A DNA stretch of 25,401 nucleotides from Asparagopsis taxiformis. Lineage: Eukaryota > Rhodophyta > Florideophyceae > Bonnemaisoniales > Bonnemaisoniaceae. Below, piece by piece: positions 17,241 to 25,125 of this stretch. How positions within the stretch are numbered: position 1 is the first letter of the stretch; each line of letters opens with the position of its first letter. A program made the position numbers and the translations under genes. Where the stretch lies: assembly GCA_030407315.1 (NCBI GenBank), contig JALQPE010002940.1, positions 1 through 25,401 of the forward strand. The letters are read 5' to 3'. The notes below the pieces were generated by a model. That model did no database searches. It was not told where the DNA came from and saw only the letters and a list, made by a program, of their open reading frames with translations.

Positions 17241-19120
17241 CCCCCACTGCGCCAACTATGCCGAGTACATCAGCCCCAGCAGGTAATGCAGTCAGGGACC
17301 CGAGGATAGCGGCAAGGGATGTTGTTTCTGAGCAACGTTCACAGGATGCCAACTATCATCGGCGGTCAGGTGGTACTGAGGGGAGAGAGCAGCCGGAGTG
17401 CGGGCCTCGTCACAACAGACTGTCATTGGTGCCAAATATGCGCGTAACGCCCCCGCGACGTCAGGCTATTGGCGATGGAGGACATCATATTCCCGATAGC
17501 GTGGGAGATGGGGGGACGGTGAGGGCAGAGAGGTTGCATCCGCCGGAATCCATCGATTTAATGGCGAGTCGCATCAATGCGCAGAAGAAGAAGATCGCGG
17601 AGCTGGAAAAAAAAGTGTTTAGCCAGGACATAGCAAACAAGGCGCTCACCACGGAGATTGTTGCGTTGGAGGCTAAGGTGAAGACTCTGCAGGCGGAAAA
17701 TGCCAGCCTTACTGCAATTGCGAGAACAGGTAGAATCAGTGATCACGGTGGCGGTAAGTCGAAAATACAGAAAGCCATTCCTGTGAAATACCTTGGAGTT
17801 CTTAGGGCGGTTGAGGAAAACCTGACAAAGTGGTGCAAGAACGAGACTATGGAGCTGGACCCTATAGCGGAACAAACGCAGAGACGTTGGACTGGACGTA
17901 CCATCGAGGTAGAGCCGGTAGAAGGGACACTTTGGAGCGAAAACGGTGTAGGATATATTGCTACCCCTCCGGGCTATATCATCAAGAATCTGCAGTGGTA
18001 TACACCTTCGTACAGGGACGAGAGTGATCTGCTGAATGACTTGGTGCGACACGTACTGCGTCAAAGTCCGTGGTGTGATGTGTTTTCCGATGAGGAGCAG
18101 CGTGTGTGCTGTCAAGAGGCTGTGGCGGGGAGCAAGGAATTGAAAGTGAAGGTGACGCAGAAACTGTCCGACGTGATGAGTGCACGGAAGCGTAATGCGA
18201 GGGACAGATTGTTCGGTTCGCTGGGGTACACGAAATTAATGTCTAGATGCACGATGCTGACGACGCGAGCTGAGATGGACGAGCGAGAGGATCAAAAGCG
18301 CGAAGCGTCTGAGAAGCTTTTGAAACGGGAAAGCAACGGTGATTTGGATATGGGGAGGTGGCGAACGGCACCGTTCTCAGAGCTGCGATACAGCAAAGGC
18401 ATGGTTCCTGACAGCTTCGAAATGGAAGTGAATGGTGATGCATGGTTTAACAACCGAGTAGCTGTGAATGTGCTGGACATCTTCAGGGGTTATTCGATAC
18501 GACCAGAACAAGTAATGGACATAGAGACGAGCATACTAACGCTGGCGCGCCTGGATGCTTGGCTAGTGACTACTGTGGAGTGTTTGGATGAACCGAAGGG
18601 GAAAGGAGGTGCACGGCAGAAGGAGTTTACAAGGCGGTACAGTCAATATGTGGGGGTAGCTTTTCAGCAATTAGTTGGTATGGTGGTGTACTGCATGTCT
18701 TGTCTCCAAGGCTCGCAAGCAAGGGAAGAAACGGACGTTGTCGAGAGCGAACAGCGGACTAGTGCACAGTCACGGCATGTGTTTGCAAGCCGTACTGTGA
18801 CGAGAGAGGCTGTTGAAGTGTGGCAAAGCGGAGAGGGGTCTGGAATTGTTCATGTCGTTGATGATGTAAACCGCTGCTCATCACTTGTTCTAGTGTCCGA
18901 GGATTGGATTCAATCGCATATTACGTCAAACCTCGGTGCTGTAATGGATTGTGTGATTGCGCAAGGACTAATTGGCGCAGAACTTTTCGTCGTTGACCCA
19001 TATGCTGGACACCTGAGTGCAAACCTGAATGTCGAAATCAATGCCCCACAGTATGGGGGCATGGAGCGGCGCCATGCAGCCACTGCTGATAACGGTTTTG
19101 GCGTAATGGAGGATGGTTGA
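17237..19120 (+). CDS. Basic coiled-coil protein, main part, function unknown
   Basis: This is the continuation of the gene starting at 16836; its apparent start is a GTG. After a disordered Pro/Arg/Gly region there is a clear coiled coil of about 55 residues (INAQKKKIAELEKKVFSQDI and ALEAKVKTLQAENASLTAIA, with Leu/Ile at heptad spacing). A larger region that looks globular but matches nothing I know follows. It includes GVGYIATPPGYIIKNLQWYT, GSLGYTKLMSRCTMLTTRAE and a hydrophobic VGMVVYCMSCLQ stretch. It may be a DNA- or chromatin-bound accessory factor of the element; this is inference from the basic N-terminus and context. It runs toward the transposase-like gene, with only 76 bp between the stops. 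Confidence 0.65.
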   Translation: MTPTAPTMPSTSAPAGNAVRDPRIAARDVVSEQRSQDANYHRRSGGTEGREQPECGPRHNRLSLVPNMRVTPPRRQAIGDGGHHIPDSVGDGGTVRAERLHPPESIDLMASRINAQKKKIAELEKKVFSQDIANKALTTEIVALEAKVKTLQAENASLTAIARTGRISDHGGGKSKIQKAIPVKYLGVLRAVEENLTKWCKNETMELDPIAEQTQRRWTGRTIEVEPVEGTLWSENGVGYIATPPGYIIKNLQWYTPSYRDESDLLNDLVRHVLRQSPWCDVFSDEEQRVCCQEAVAGSKELKVKVTQKLSDVMSARKRNARDRLFGSLGYTKLMSRCTMLTTRAEMDEREDQKREASEKLLKRESNGDLDMGRWRTAPFSELRYSKGMVPDSFEMEVNGDAWFNNRVAVNVLDIFRGYSIRPEQVMDIETSILTLARLDAWLVTTVECLDEPKGKGGARQKEFTRRYSQYVGVAFQQLVGMVVYCMSCLQGSQAREETDVVESEQRTSAQSRHVFASRTVTREAVEVWQSGEGSGIVHVVDDVNRCSSLVLVSEDWIQSHITSNLGAVMDCVIAQGLIGAELFVVDPYAGHLSANLNVEINAPQYGGMERRHAATADNGFGVMEDG

Positions 19121-19196
19121 AATTAGTGCAGTAAATGTGACGTTGACTAGAAGGTTATCATGTAGTACATTATCAATAGAGTGCTGCGATTTAGAT
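19121..19196. other. Convergent intergenic gap
   Basis: Only 76 bp separate the stops of the coiled-coil gene (+) and the transposase-like gene (-), so their 3' untranslated regions must overlap and could form antisense RNA. Confidence 0.5.
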
Positions 19197-20267
19197 TTAT
19201 TCTTCTTCATTATCATCTGTGAATTGGTAATCAGTGTTGGTGTAGAAGCGGTTGAGATAGAAACGGTGGTCCGACCAGTGCATTTGTTTCGTAAATGGCT
19301 TGACTGGAAAGTTACTTCGTACGATGTGCACGGTGCCAGATATAGTAGATGCAGGAATGAGGTCAAACCAAGGACCACCTGCACTGTGGGATGCAGTGTC
19401 ATTGCTGTCAACGGATCCGTTGTCCGGGTCCCATGTGGACCACTTTAAACAAATGCACCCAAGTGATTTTTCCACAGCGGTTTTTGGGGCAAAGCAGGTC
19501 ATATACTGAACGAAAGCGAGTTCTACAGGTTGAAACAGGTTTGGAGACTGCAGGCGTACCAGTGCCAGGACGCGCCCTACCCATATGGTTCTGTAGTCAT
19601 CGGCAGTTCCGGAGATGACGACAAAGGAGTACTGCGATCTCTTTGCGGGGCCGAACGATGAAGTTGCAAAGACGCGCTGCTGCTTGTGCCTCGACACGTT
19701 TGTGGGGCGAAGCATGCCACTGTGCGGGTCAAAGTCGTCGGCATCTGGGACGTACCCTCCCATGACGTAGGCGGACTTTACCACGGTGACGGAAATGTCC
19801 ATGTCATGTATTGGAGGGCCTTCTGCCGTGGCGCGCAGTCTAGCGAGGGTGAGGAACGCTTGTGCAGCTGTGTCACCGAGTTGCTGGAATAGCGTTATGG
19901 TGCCAGACGGGAACGAGGAGTTGTGCAGAGGCAAAAGAGTGGCAGGATCGGGCTGTCCGTCGATATCTGCAACGAGGAGGGTTGCATCGGGCAGCAGGGA
20001 GGCAAAGTCGTGCAGTGCAACGGTGAATCCGTCGCGAACGAGTACTGCACCGTCTGTGGGCGATATCATGCGTGGGTTTCCCAATGTGTTCGATGGGGTG
20101 TGACCAGTTGGAGTGGCCAAGGAGAATTCCATGTGGCGAATAGTCTCTTCCATGGCTGTGGAGCGCCTTCGAGAGGTTTTCCTATAACTCTGTTTGAACA
20201 GAAGATGCGAGTGTTCGTAGGGGCCTGCATCAATATGTTTCCAGGGCGCCATATCTCTGCAAGTCAC
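19197..20267 (-). CDS. Plavaka/KDZ-like transposase, C-terminal part (frame-broken)
   Basis: The real sequence begins at about DAGPYEHSHLLFKQSYRKTS, directly continuing the core part after a one-base frame change; the codons before it are out-of-frame shadow. The ~340 residues include ISVTVVKSAYVMGGYVP, DYRTIWVGRVLALVRL and LAFVQYMTCF, and close with FYLNRFYTN and an acidic tail. Many transposases of this kind have a conserved C-terminal domain ending in such an aromatic stretch. An AATAAA (19196-19201, minus strand) overlaps the TAA stop, so the transcript probably ends in the 76-bp gap before the convergent gene. Confidence 0.6.
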   Translation of the reverse strand: MTCRDMAPWKHIDAGPYEHSHLLFKQSYRKTSRRRSTAMEETIRHMEFSLATPTGHTPSNTLGNPRMISPTDGAVLVRDGFTVALHDFASLLPDATLLVADIDGQPDPATLLPLHNSSFPSGTITLFQQLGDTAAQAFLTLARLRATAEGPPIHDMDISVTVVKSAYVMGGYVPDADDFDPHSGMLRPTNVSRHKQQRVFATSSFGPAKRSQYSFVVISGTADDYRTIWVGRVLALVRLQSPNLFQPVELAFVQYMTCFAPKTAVEKSLGCICLKWSTWDPDNGSVDSNDTASHSAGGPWFDLIPASTISGTVHIVRSNFPVKPFTKQMHWSDHRFYLNRFYTNTDYQFTDDNEEE

Positions 20268-22236
20268 CGGGAAGATGGTCTAGAAGATGGAACTTGAAAG
20301 TTTTGAGACCTGTGGTGTGGAATGGGCCGAGGGTGGAGAGCATTGATTGTTTGAAATAGGAAATGGAGTTTTGGAGGCTTTCTAGTTCGGCGGCAGTCCA
20401 GTGCTTGATGCGACCGCGTTTCATGACCCATGCGACGAGGTCAGAGTATTGCGTGCAGATGGAAGTGAGGGGGGCTGTATCTACTTCGTCACAGCATGTG
20501 TCAATGAATGCTGCGATGAAAGGGAACACCATGTCGACATGGTGATAGTCTTTGGCTGCGAGCATGCCGCGTATGCCGTCCTCCGTGAAGAGGCCGTTCA
20601 AATTGGTGCCCTTCTCACCCTTGGAGAAGTCGACATGAAGACCGGTGATGTAGTAGTCGCGTTCGATAGCGGACAGAATGCTGTTTGAGCCGGCGAGGAT
20701 GGATTTTTTCACCTTCTTGAAGGTGCGAGGTGTCCCGGAATGGGAGGCAGTGGTGGTGAGGTCTGGGGAGCTGAGGCGGTGGACAATGCACTGTTTGATG
20801 AGCTTTGAGATGCCGAGGTGGAGATTGTGCAGAGGCTCGAAGGAGAAAATGTTGTAGGGGTCTAGGGGACTGTTGGTGGGTAAAAGAGCGGTCGATTCGA
20901 GGACAGAGTGTTGTTCGAGGAGGGAGAGAGCTTCGAGCGGAGCAGTTGTATGCTCCTGAGCGCTCTCTTGGCGTGCAGAGCGTGTATCATCGAGGGAGCG
21001 GGGCTGGTGTGGCGCGCTGGATTCAAGTTGAGTGGCGGGGATGTAGCAGCGGTGGCAGGGATGTGTGGTGGTAGTGCTGTTGCGAGTGCATGACAGCTCT
21101 TTGGCCTCTGGAAAGTCGCAGCAATAATTGGCTAGGATGGGAAAGCATTGGCGGGCAGTTGCAGTGGAGTCTGTGCAGGGGAACCCGGAAGAGAACGCGG
21201 TGGATAGGGACGAAAACACTTTTTCGAGTGCTTTATGAAGAATATCAATTTTGCGAGCGCGACTAGCAGAACTAGAGGTTGTCGGCATTTCATCACCGAA
21301 CAAGGCGTTGGACGAAGGGTTAACAATGTACGGAAGATACCCGACGATGGTGAGGCCGGTACGGATGCAGTGGCGACGGAGGGGGGCGGAGAAGTTGAGC
21401 AGTGTGACGTGTATGGGGTATGCGACGATTGCGGAGCTCTTGAGGCTTGTGCTGCTCTTGTCGGAGTACACTTGGAGGAGGCCGGCAAAGGAGGAAGCGG
21501 TGGGATCATTTTCCTCTGCCCATACGACCTGTGGATCTTCCGAGAGCTGCACGCGCTGTCTAGTAACCTGGTGCAGCGTTTTCGCGAATTCTGTGTGTAG
21601 GGGATGAGAAAATATTGCGGTGCCGTCTGGGGCGGTCTGTGGGGAGGGGTGGAAGAGAGTATTTTGGTCGTTAGCCAGTGCTAACTGCCTGCGGAGCATG
21701 TCGACTGGGTCGCGGAGGTACAGCTGTGCCGAGTACTTACCAGTTTTGTCTGGAATGATGTGGCTCTTGTAACCTTCGGTGCGGAAATGTGTTTCGACCA
21801 TGGAAGCGGTAACGTGGCGACATTCTTCTACGGTGCGAACGGCGCTGTTGAACTTTTCTAGGGAGAATGCGGGGTCTTGTAGGATGGTGATGACTTCGCT
21901 CACGCGGCCAGCGCCGGCCTTGTACTCGAGGGTTGTGAGACTGGCGGCGAGGGATTGCACGAGGAGGTCTGCGCGGGAGGGGGTTGAGGTTGGTGGCAGT
22001 GAAGCGTCACAGGGTGAGTCGCTGGAGGAAGCACGACCAGATTCTGGGTCTGGGGAGCTGGGTTGCGGGGAATCATGGTCGCCGTTTCGAGCAGGCTCAT
22101 GGGTGACGGCAGGGACACGAGCGTTGTTGAAATGTTGGGGAGAGGGGTTGAAACGGTAGCGACACGTTCGCTCATGCAGCGCGAGCGCATAAGCATCTAC
22201 GCAGTAGTAGAAGCACCCTTCATACTTGCATTCCAT
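20230..22236 (-). CDS. Plavaka/KDZ-like transposase, N-terminal and core part
   Basis: The protein begins with a zinc-finger pattern C3-x4-C8-x12-H21-x3-C25, then a Ser/Pro-rich linker. Core segments resemble those of fungal Plavaka-type transposases: AYPIHVTLLNFSAPLRR followed by GYLPYI; a Cys pair THPCHRCYIPATQL; and FEPLHNLHLGISKLIKQ, which corresponds to the family's D-x-LH-x4-G helix with Glu in place of Asp. It ends KFHLLDHLPGDLQRYGALETY, and the next frame carries on as DAGPYEHSHLLFKQSYRKTS. One extra T in ACATATTGATGC (about 20232) separates the two. I cannot assign the DDE residues with confidence. The enzyme would cut and join the element's inverted ends. The similarity is by eye, so the family name is tentative. 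Confidence 0.6.
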   Translation of the reverse strand: MECKYEGCFYYCVDAYALALHERTCRYRFNPSPQHFNNARVPAVTHEPARNGDHDSPQPSSPDPESGRASSSDSPCDASLPPTSTPSRADLLVQSLAASLTTLEYKAGAGRVSEVITILQDPAFSLEKFNSAVRTVEECRHVTASMVETHFRTEGYKSHIIPDKTGKYSAQLYLRDPVDMLRRQLALANDQNTLFHPSPQTAPDGTAIFSHPLHTEFAKTLHQVTRQRVQLSEDPQVVWAEENDPTASSFAGLLQVYSDKSSTSLKSSAIVAYPIHVTLLNFSAPLRRHCIRTGLTIVGYLPYIVNPSSNALFGDEMPTTSSSASRARKIDILHKALEKVFSSLSTAFSSGFPCTDSTATARQCFPILANYCCDFPEAKELSCTRNSTTTTHPCHRCYIPATQLESSAPHQPRSLDDTRSARQESAQEHTTAPLEALSLLEQHSVLESTALLPTNSPLDPYNIFSFEPLHNLHLGISKLIKQCIVHRLSSPDLTTTASHSGTPRTFKKVKKSILAGSNSILSAIERDYYITGLHVDFSKGEKGTNLNGLFTEDGIRGMLAAKDYHHVDMVFPFIAAFIDTCCDEVDTAPLTSICTQYSDLVAWVMKRGRIKHWTAAELESLQNSISYFKQSMLSTLGPFHTTGLKTFKFHLLDHLPGDLQRYGALETY

Positions 22237-22831
22237 GTCGAGTTTTGACGCAAAAGGGAGGATTGCGAGCTGAACAGGGGAGACTGTGCCGTCCAGATGC
22301 GACCAATTTTATTTTGTGGTGCTTTCGAGACTTGGAATGTAACGTGTTCGTAGTTTTTTGGGTAGTAGTTTTGTGCTCACTCCAGCTGACATCCCAACGG
22401 TGGAATTTAACCGAGAGTTCAATCATTTCCAACTGTTACATCACATTGCGTGCTGGCAACGTGTGCATGGAAGGACGAACGACTGCCCTGGGAGATGAAT
22501 TTTCAATTAATTCATTTGTAATAATAAACTTTTTATTTCCAAACTTCGTGGAATCTGAATGTGCTTTACAGCGGATATGCCACAGATCATGTAAGGAAAG
22601 CAAATGGATTCTCATATATATGATTATATGTTTATATTCGTTGTTCTCGATCCGGATCTCTTTGTTCGGGGAATCAGAGACCATGGCTTGGGCCATACTC
22701 AATCTCACTGCCGGCGATGATTTCGAGTATGCACAGCAAGACTTAAGCGGACGCAGAAAGCTGTCCGGTCGACGCCGCAGGCTCCACTCCGCCCTCATCA
22801 CCGACTGATCTTCTTTGACCGACTTTGCTTT
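22237..22831. promoter_or_regulatory. Divergent upstream region of transposase and micro-exon gene
   Basis: About 600 bp between the transposase-like ATG (minus) and the 38-bp palindrome. It is AT-richer than its surroundings, with ATATATGATTATATG near 22616. Open frames on both strands here (22245-22808 +, 22436-22801 -) overlap each other and look random. One short frame, ATG at 22683 to the stop at 22808 (41 residues, ending SGRRRRLHSALITD), has a good start context (GACCATGGCT) but no other support. By position this is the shared promoter region. Confidence 0.4.
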
Positions 22832-22869
22832 GTACGTGCGCGAATCTTGATCAAGATTCGCGCACGTAC
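22832..22869. repeat. Perfect 38-bp palindrome without spacer
   Basis: Each half is 19 nt: GTACGTGCGCGAATCTTGA followed directly by its exact reverse complement, centred on TGATCA. Symmetry ends sharply on both sides. It separates the transposase promoter side from the micro-exon array. It could form a cruciform in DNA or a hairpin in RNA, or bind a dimeric protein. Confidence 0.9.
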
Positions 22870-22895
22870 CTTCGTTCCATCCTCTACCCTCGAGG

Positions 22896-23935
22896 GTATG
22901 CGTTGAGGGAAGCGTGGGTTTTGAGTCTGACTATTTCCGTTGATGCGATATTTTTCATGGGAAGCCTGTTGACTGATGGTGTGTATTGAGCGGAGGATGG
23001 AAGAGAGGTACGTGAAGTTTTGAAAGTATGCTGTGAGGGAAGGTTGATTTTGAGTCTGACTGTTGTGGTTGATTCCGATGTTGTGTAGATGATGCAGGAA
23101 TGTTGATGACGGAAGGTAAGTTTCATTGAGTGCCAAGATGTGCTTTGCGAAGATATGGACTGCTGACTATGATTATTGTTAATTGCAAGGTTTTTGGATC
23201 ATGGTTTGTATTGTGTGTAGGATGGATGAGAGGTACATTTGCGAGTTCTCAGGGTATGTAGCGAGGGAAACGTTGGTTTTCAATCTGACTGTTGCGATTG
23301 AATCCGATGTTGCGTAGGTGATGGAGGAATAGTGATGACGGAAGGTAAGTCACATTGGGCGCCCAGACCGGTTGTGCGAAGATGCGGAATGCTGACTACT
23401 TTTCTTGGCTACACGATTACGTGATTTATGGTTTTTATTGTGTGCAGGATGGAACAGGTAAGGTAAGTGTGCGAGTTTTGAAAGTAAGCAGCGAGGGAAG
23501 GTTGGTTTTTGAGTCTGACTATTTCCGTTGATGCGATATTTTTCATTAGAAGCCTATTGAGTCATGGTGTGTATTGTGTGGAGCGAAGGTAAGTGTGCGA
23601 GTTTTGAAAGTATGCTGTGATGGAAGGTTGGTTTTGAGTCTGACTGTTGTGGTTGATTCCGATGTTGTGTAGATGATGCAGGAATGTTGATGACAGAAGG
23701 TAAGTTTTACTGAGCACCAAGACTTGTTTTGCGAAGATATGGACTGCTGACTTTGATTATTCATTGCAAGGTTTTTGGATCATGGTTTGTATTTTGTGTA
23801 GGATGGATGATTCAGTCATCCTCTCGGAGAGGTAAGTAAGGGAGTTTCTAGGATATCTGTCGTGGTAAGCGTTGCTTTTGAGTCTGACTGTTGTGGTTGA
23901 TTCTGATGTTGTGTATGTGATGCAGGAGTGGTGAA
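22896..23935 (+). repeat. Tandem exon-intron repeat units
   Basis: Two alternating unit types are duplicated. One carries an 18-nt exon core preceded by GATGTTGTGTAGATGATGCAG; the other carries a short GATGGATGAGAG exon preceded by TTTTTGGATCATGGTTTGTA. Intron blocks such as TTGAAAGTATGCTGTGAGGG and TTTGAGTCTGACTGTTGTGG recur. The first unit (22896-22975) resembles the intron before exon 6 but lacks its acceptor, so it may be a 5'-untranslated intron. Exon and intron sequences are both conserved, showing duplication of whole genomic units. Confidence 0.8.
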
Positions 23936-23977
23936 GCAGGAACGGCAGGACTGAAGGAGAGTGAAGAAGGGATGTAG
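22976..23977 (+). CDS. Predicted nine-exon micro-exon gene (about 86 codons spliced)
   Basis: Proposed exons: 22976-23007, 23098-23115, 23221-23232, 23327-23344, 23448-23462, 23550-23588, 23682-23699, 23802-23831 and 23926-23977. The seven internal exons are 18, 12, 18, 15, 39, 18 and 30 nt, all multiples of three. Every intron is in phase 2 and splits an Arg codon as AG|G or AG|A. Introns are 87-105 nt, with donors GTAAGT (six), GTACGT and GTACAT, a CTGAC branch-point motif in each, and acceptors TGCAG, TGTAG or TTAG; exon 4 needs a weaker GGAG. The spliced frame is open from ATG to TAG. It reads as repeats such as MEERNVDDGR and MDERNSDDGR, then a unique tail ESEEGM. An AATAAA lies at 24430. 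Function unknown; there is no signal peptide. Using the alternative TAG acceptors 9 nt upstream brings a TGA into this frame. Confidence 0.5.
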
Positions 23978-24298
23978 GAAGATGGGGAATGAAGCTGTGA
24001 GGTGTTTCTGGTATGTGTATATTTTGGGGCATACGATAGAAGTGAGAGTGGGTTTCAAGTGGTGTAAGATTTTGCTGACCATGTTCGTGTTTGATGTCTT
24101 GATGATTTAATGGGCTGGGGTGGTGTCGAGGAAAGCGGGGATGGTATTGGGAAGGAGCGTATTTTTGTAATCTAGGTCGTGAGGGTTCTTGCAGTATGTG
24201 CGGATGGTGGTGCATGGCGTTCGGATGGTAGGGAGAACGCGATAGTGAGGGAGATGGGTGATCGACGATATGCTGACAGGTATTTTGTATTCTGGCTG
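23978..24298. other. Purine-rich region, probable 3' untranslated region of the micro-exon gene
   Basis: The + strand is rich in G and A, and no gene is supported. A minus-strand open frame (23757-24467) crosses it but depends on the tandem repeat composition. It lies between the predicted TAG at 23977 and an AATAAA at 24430, so it fits a 3' untranslated region. Confidence 0.4.
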
Positions 24299-24391
24299 GA
24301 TACGTATTTCCTATTCTAACCGGGTATTTATTTCCTATTCTAACCGGGTATTTATTTCCTATTCTGACCAGATATGTATTCCCTATTCTAG
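24299..24391 (+). repeat. 24-bp minisatellite, about four copies
   Basis: The unit is close to GTATTTATTTCCTATTCTAA plus CCGG. The middle copies are nearly identical and the outer ones diverge (TATTCTGACCAG, TTCCCTATTCTAGAG). A minus-strand frame through it translates as repeated RIGNKYPV, which I take as a by-product of the repeat. Confidence 0.85.
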
Positions 24392-24429
24392 AGAGACGTA
24401 TTGTATACGAGCAGTTTCCTAAATGAGAG

Positions 24430-24435
24430 AATAAA
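24430..24435 (+). terminator. AATAAA polyadenylation signal
   Basis: A canonical AATAAA on the + strand downstream of the predicted micro-exon gene (about 450 bp after its TAG) and before the 43-bp array. It supports a + strand transcription unit ending here. Confidence 0.4.
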
Positions 24436-24513
24436 ATACGGTCCGATATGGGCCCTGAATTTACCATCCGCTGTAATTTCTTCCCTCCCGGTTTTCGCTG
24501 ATATATTGTATAC

Positions 24514-24991
24514 TGGATGTCGGGTCCTAGTATTCCGCCATATGTACTAGAGAAAGTGGATGTCGGGTCCTAGTATTCCGCCATATGTACTAGAGAAAGT
24601 GGATGTCGGTCCTAGTATTCCGCCATATGTACTAGAGAAAGTGGATGTCGGGTCCTAGTATTCCGCCATATGTACTAGAGAAAGTGGATGTCGGGTCCTA
24701 GTATTCCGCCATATGTACTAGAGAAAGTGGATGTCCGGGTCCCTAGTATTTCCGCCATATGGTACTAGAGAAAGTGGATGTCGGGTCCTAGTATTCCGCC
24801 AATATGTTATAGAGAAAGTGGATGTCGGGTCTAGTATTCCGCCCTATGTACTAGAGAAGTGGATGTCTGGTCCTAGTATTCCGACAAACGTACTAGAGAA
24901 GTGAGGGATGTCGGGTCCTAGTATTCCGCCATATGTACTAGAGAAAGTGGATGTCGGGCCCTAGTATTCCGCCATATGTACTAGAGGAAAG
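24514..24991 (+). repeat. 43-bp tandem array, eleven copies
   Basis: The unit starts TGGATGTCGGGTCCTAGTAT, continues TCCGCCATATGTACTAGAG and ends AAAG. Each carries a GGATGTC half-site and CTAGTA/TACTAG motifs, the same pair that makes up the terminal repeats. Copies 1-5 are almost identical; copy 6 has four single-base additions in short runs, and copies 7-10 have further indels. The last copy leads straight into a GGACGTCC site. The left end of the element has no such array. Confidence 0.95.
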
Positions 24992-25125
24992 TGGACGTCC
25001 GCATCCAAAAAATTTTTATTTTTTTTTGGACGCGGACGTTCATTTGTTCTAGTAAATCTCGGGGCCGACTAGGACCCGTACTAGAGAGACTGGGACGTCC
25101 GCGGTCCACTTCCGAAAAACACAGA
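24992..25125 (-). repeat. Right subterminal region with a second terminus-like copy
   Basis: Read on the minus strand, it begins CTCTGTGTTTTTCGGAAGTG, then CGCGGACGTCC and CTCTCTAGTAC. This echoes the true terminus (CTGTGTTCTCGGAATGG, CGCGGACGTCC, CCTCTAGT). So a diverged copy of the outer end is nested just inside the right terminal repeat. A GGACGTCC and an A/T run (AAAAAATTTTTATTTTTTTT) lie nearer the array. Confidence 0.65.

Noticed and set aside
22245..22808. 187-codon open frame on the + strand upstream of the palindrome
   Set aside because: It starts at TTG, runs through AT-rich DNA with an opposing open frame, and shows no domain. Only the last 41 codons have an ATG in good context, without other support.
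23089..23115. 27-nt exon version using the TAG acceptors
   Set aside because: It also leaves multiples of three, but adds a TGA in the ATG-initiated frame. The acceptors 9 nt downstream give an open reading to a stop, so I preferred those; alternative use remains possible.
23757..24467. 236-codon minus-strand frame with RIGNKYPV repeats
   Set aside because: Its repeats are produced by the 24-bp minisatellite, and the rest overlaps exons 8-9 and introns of the better-supported + strand gene.
24514..24991. CRISPR-like appearance of the 43-bp array
   Set aside because: The copies are contiguous with no variable spacers, and the setting is eukaryotic; it is an ordinary tandem array.
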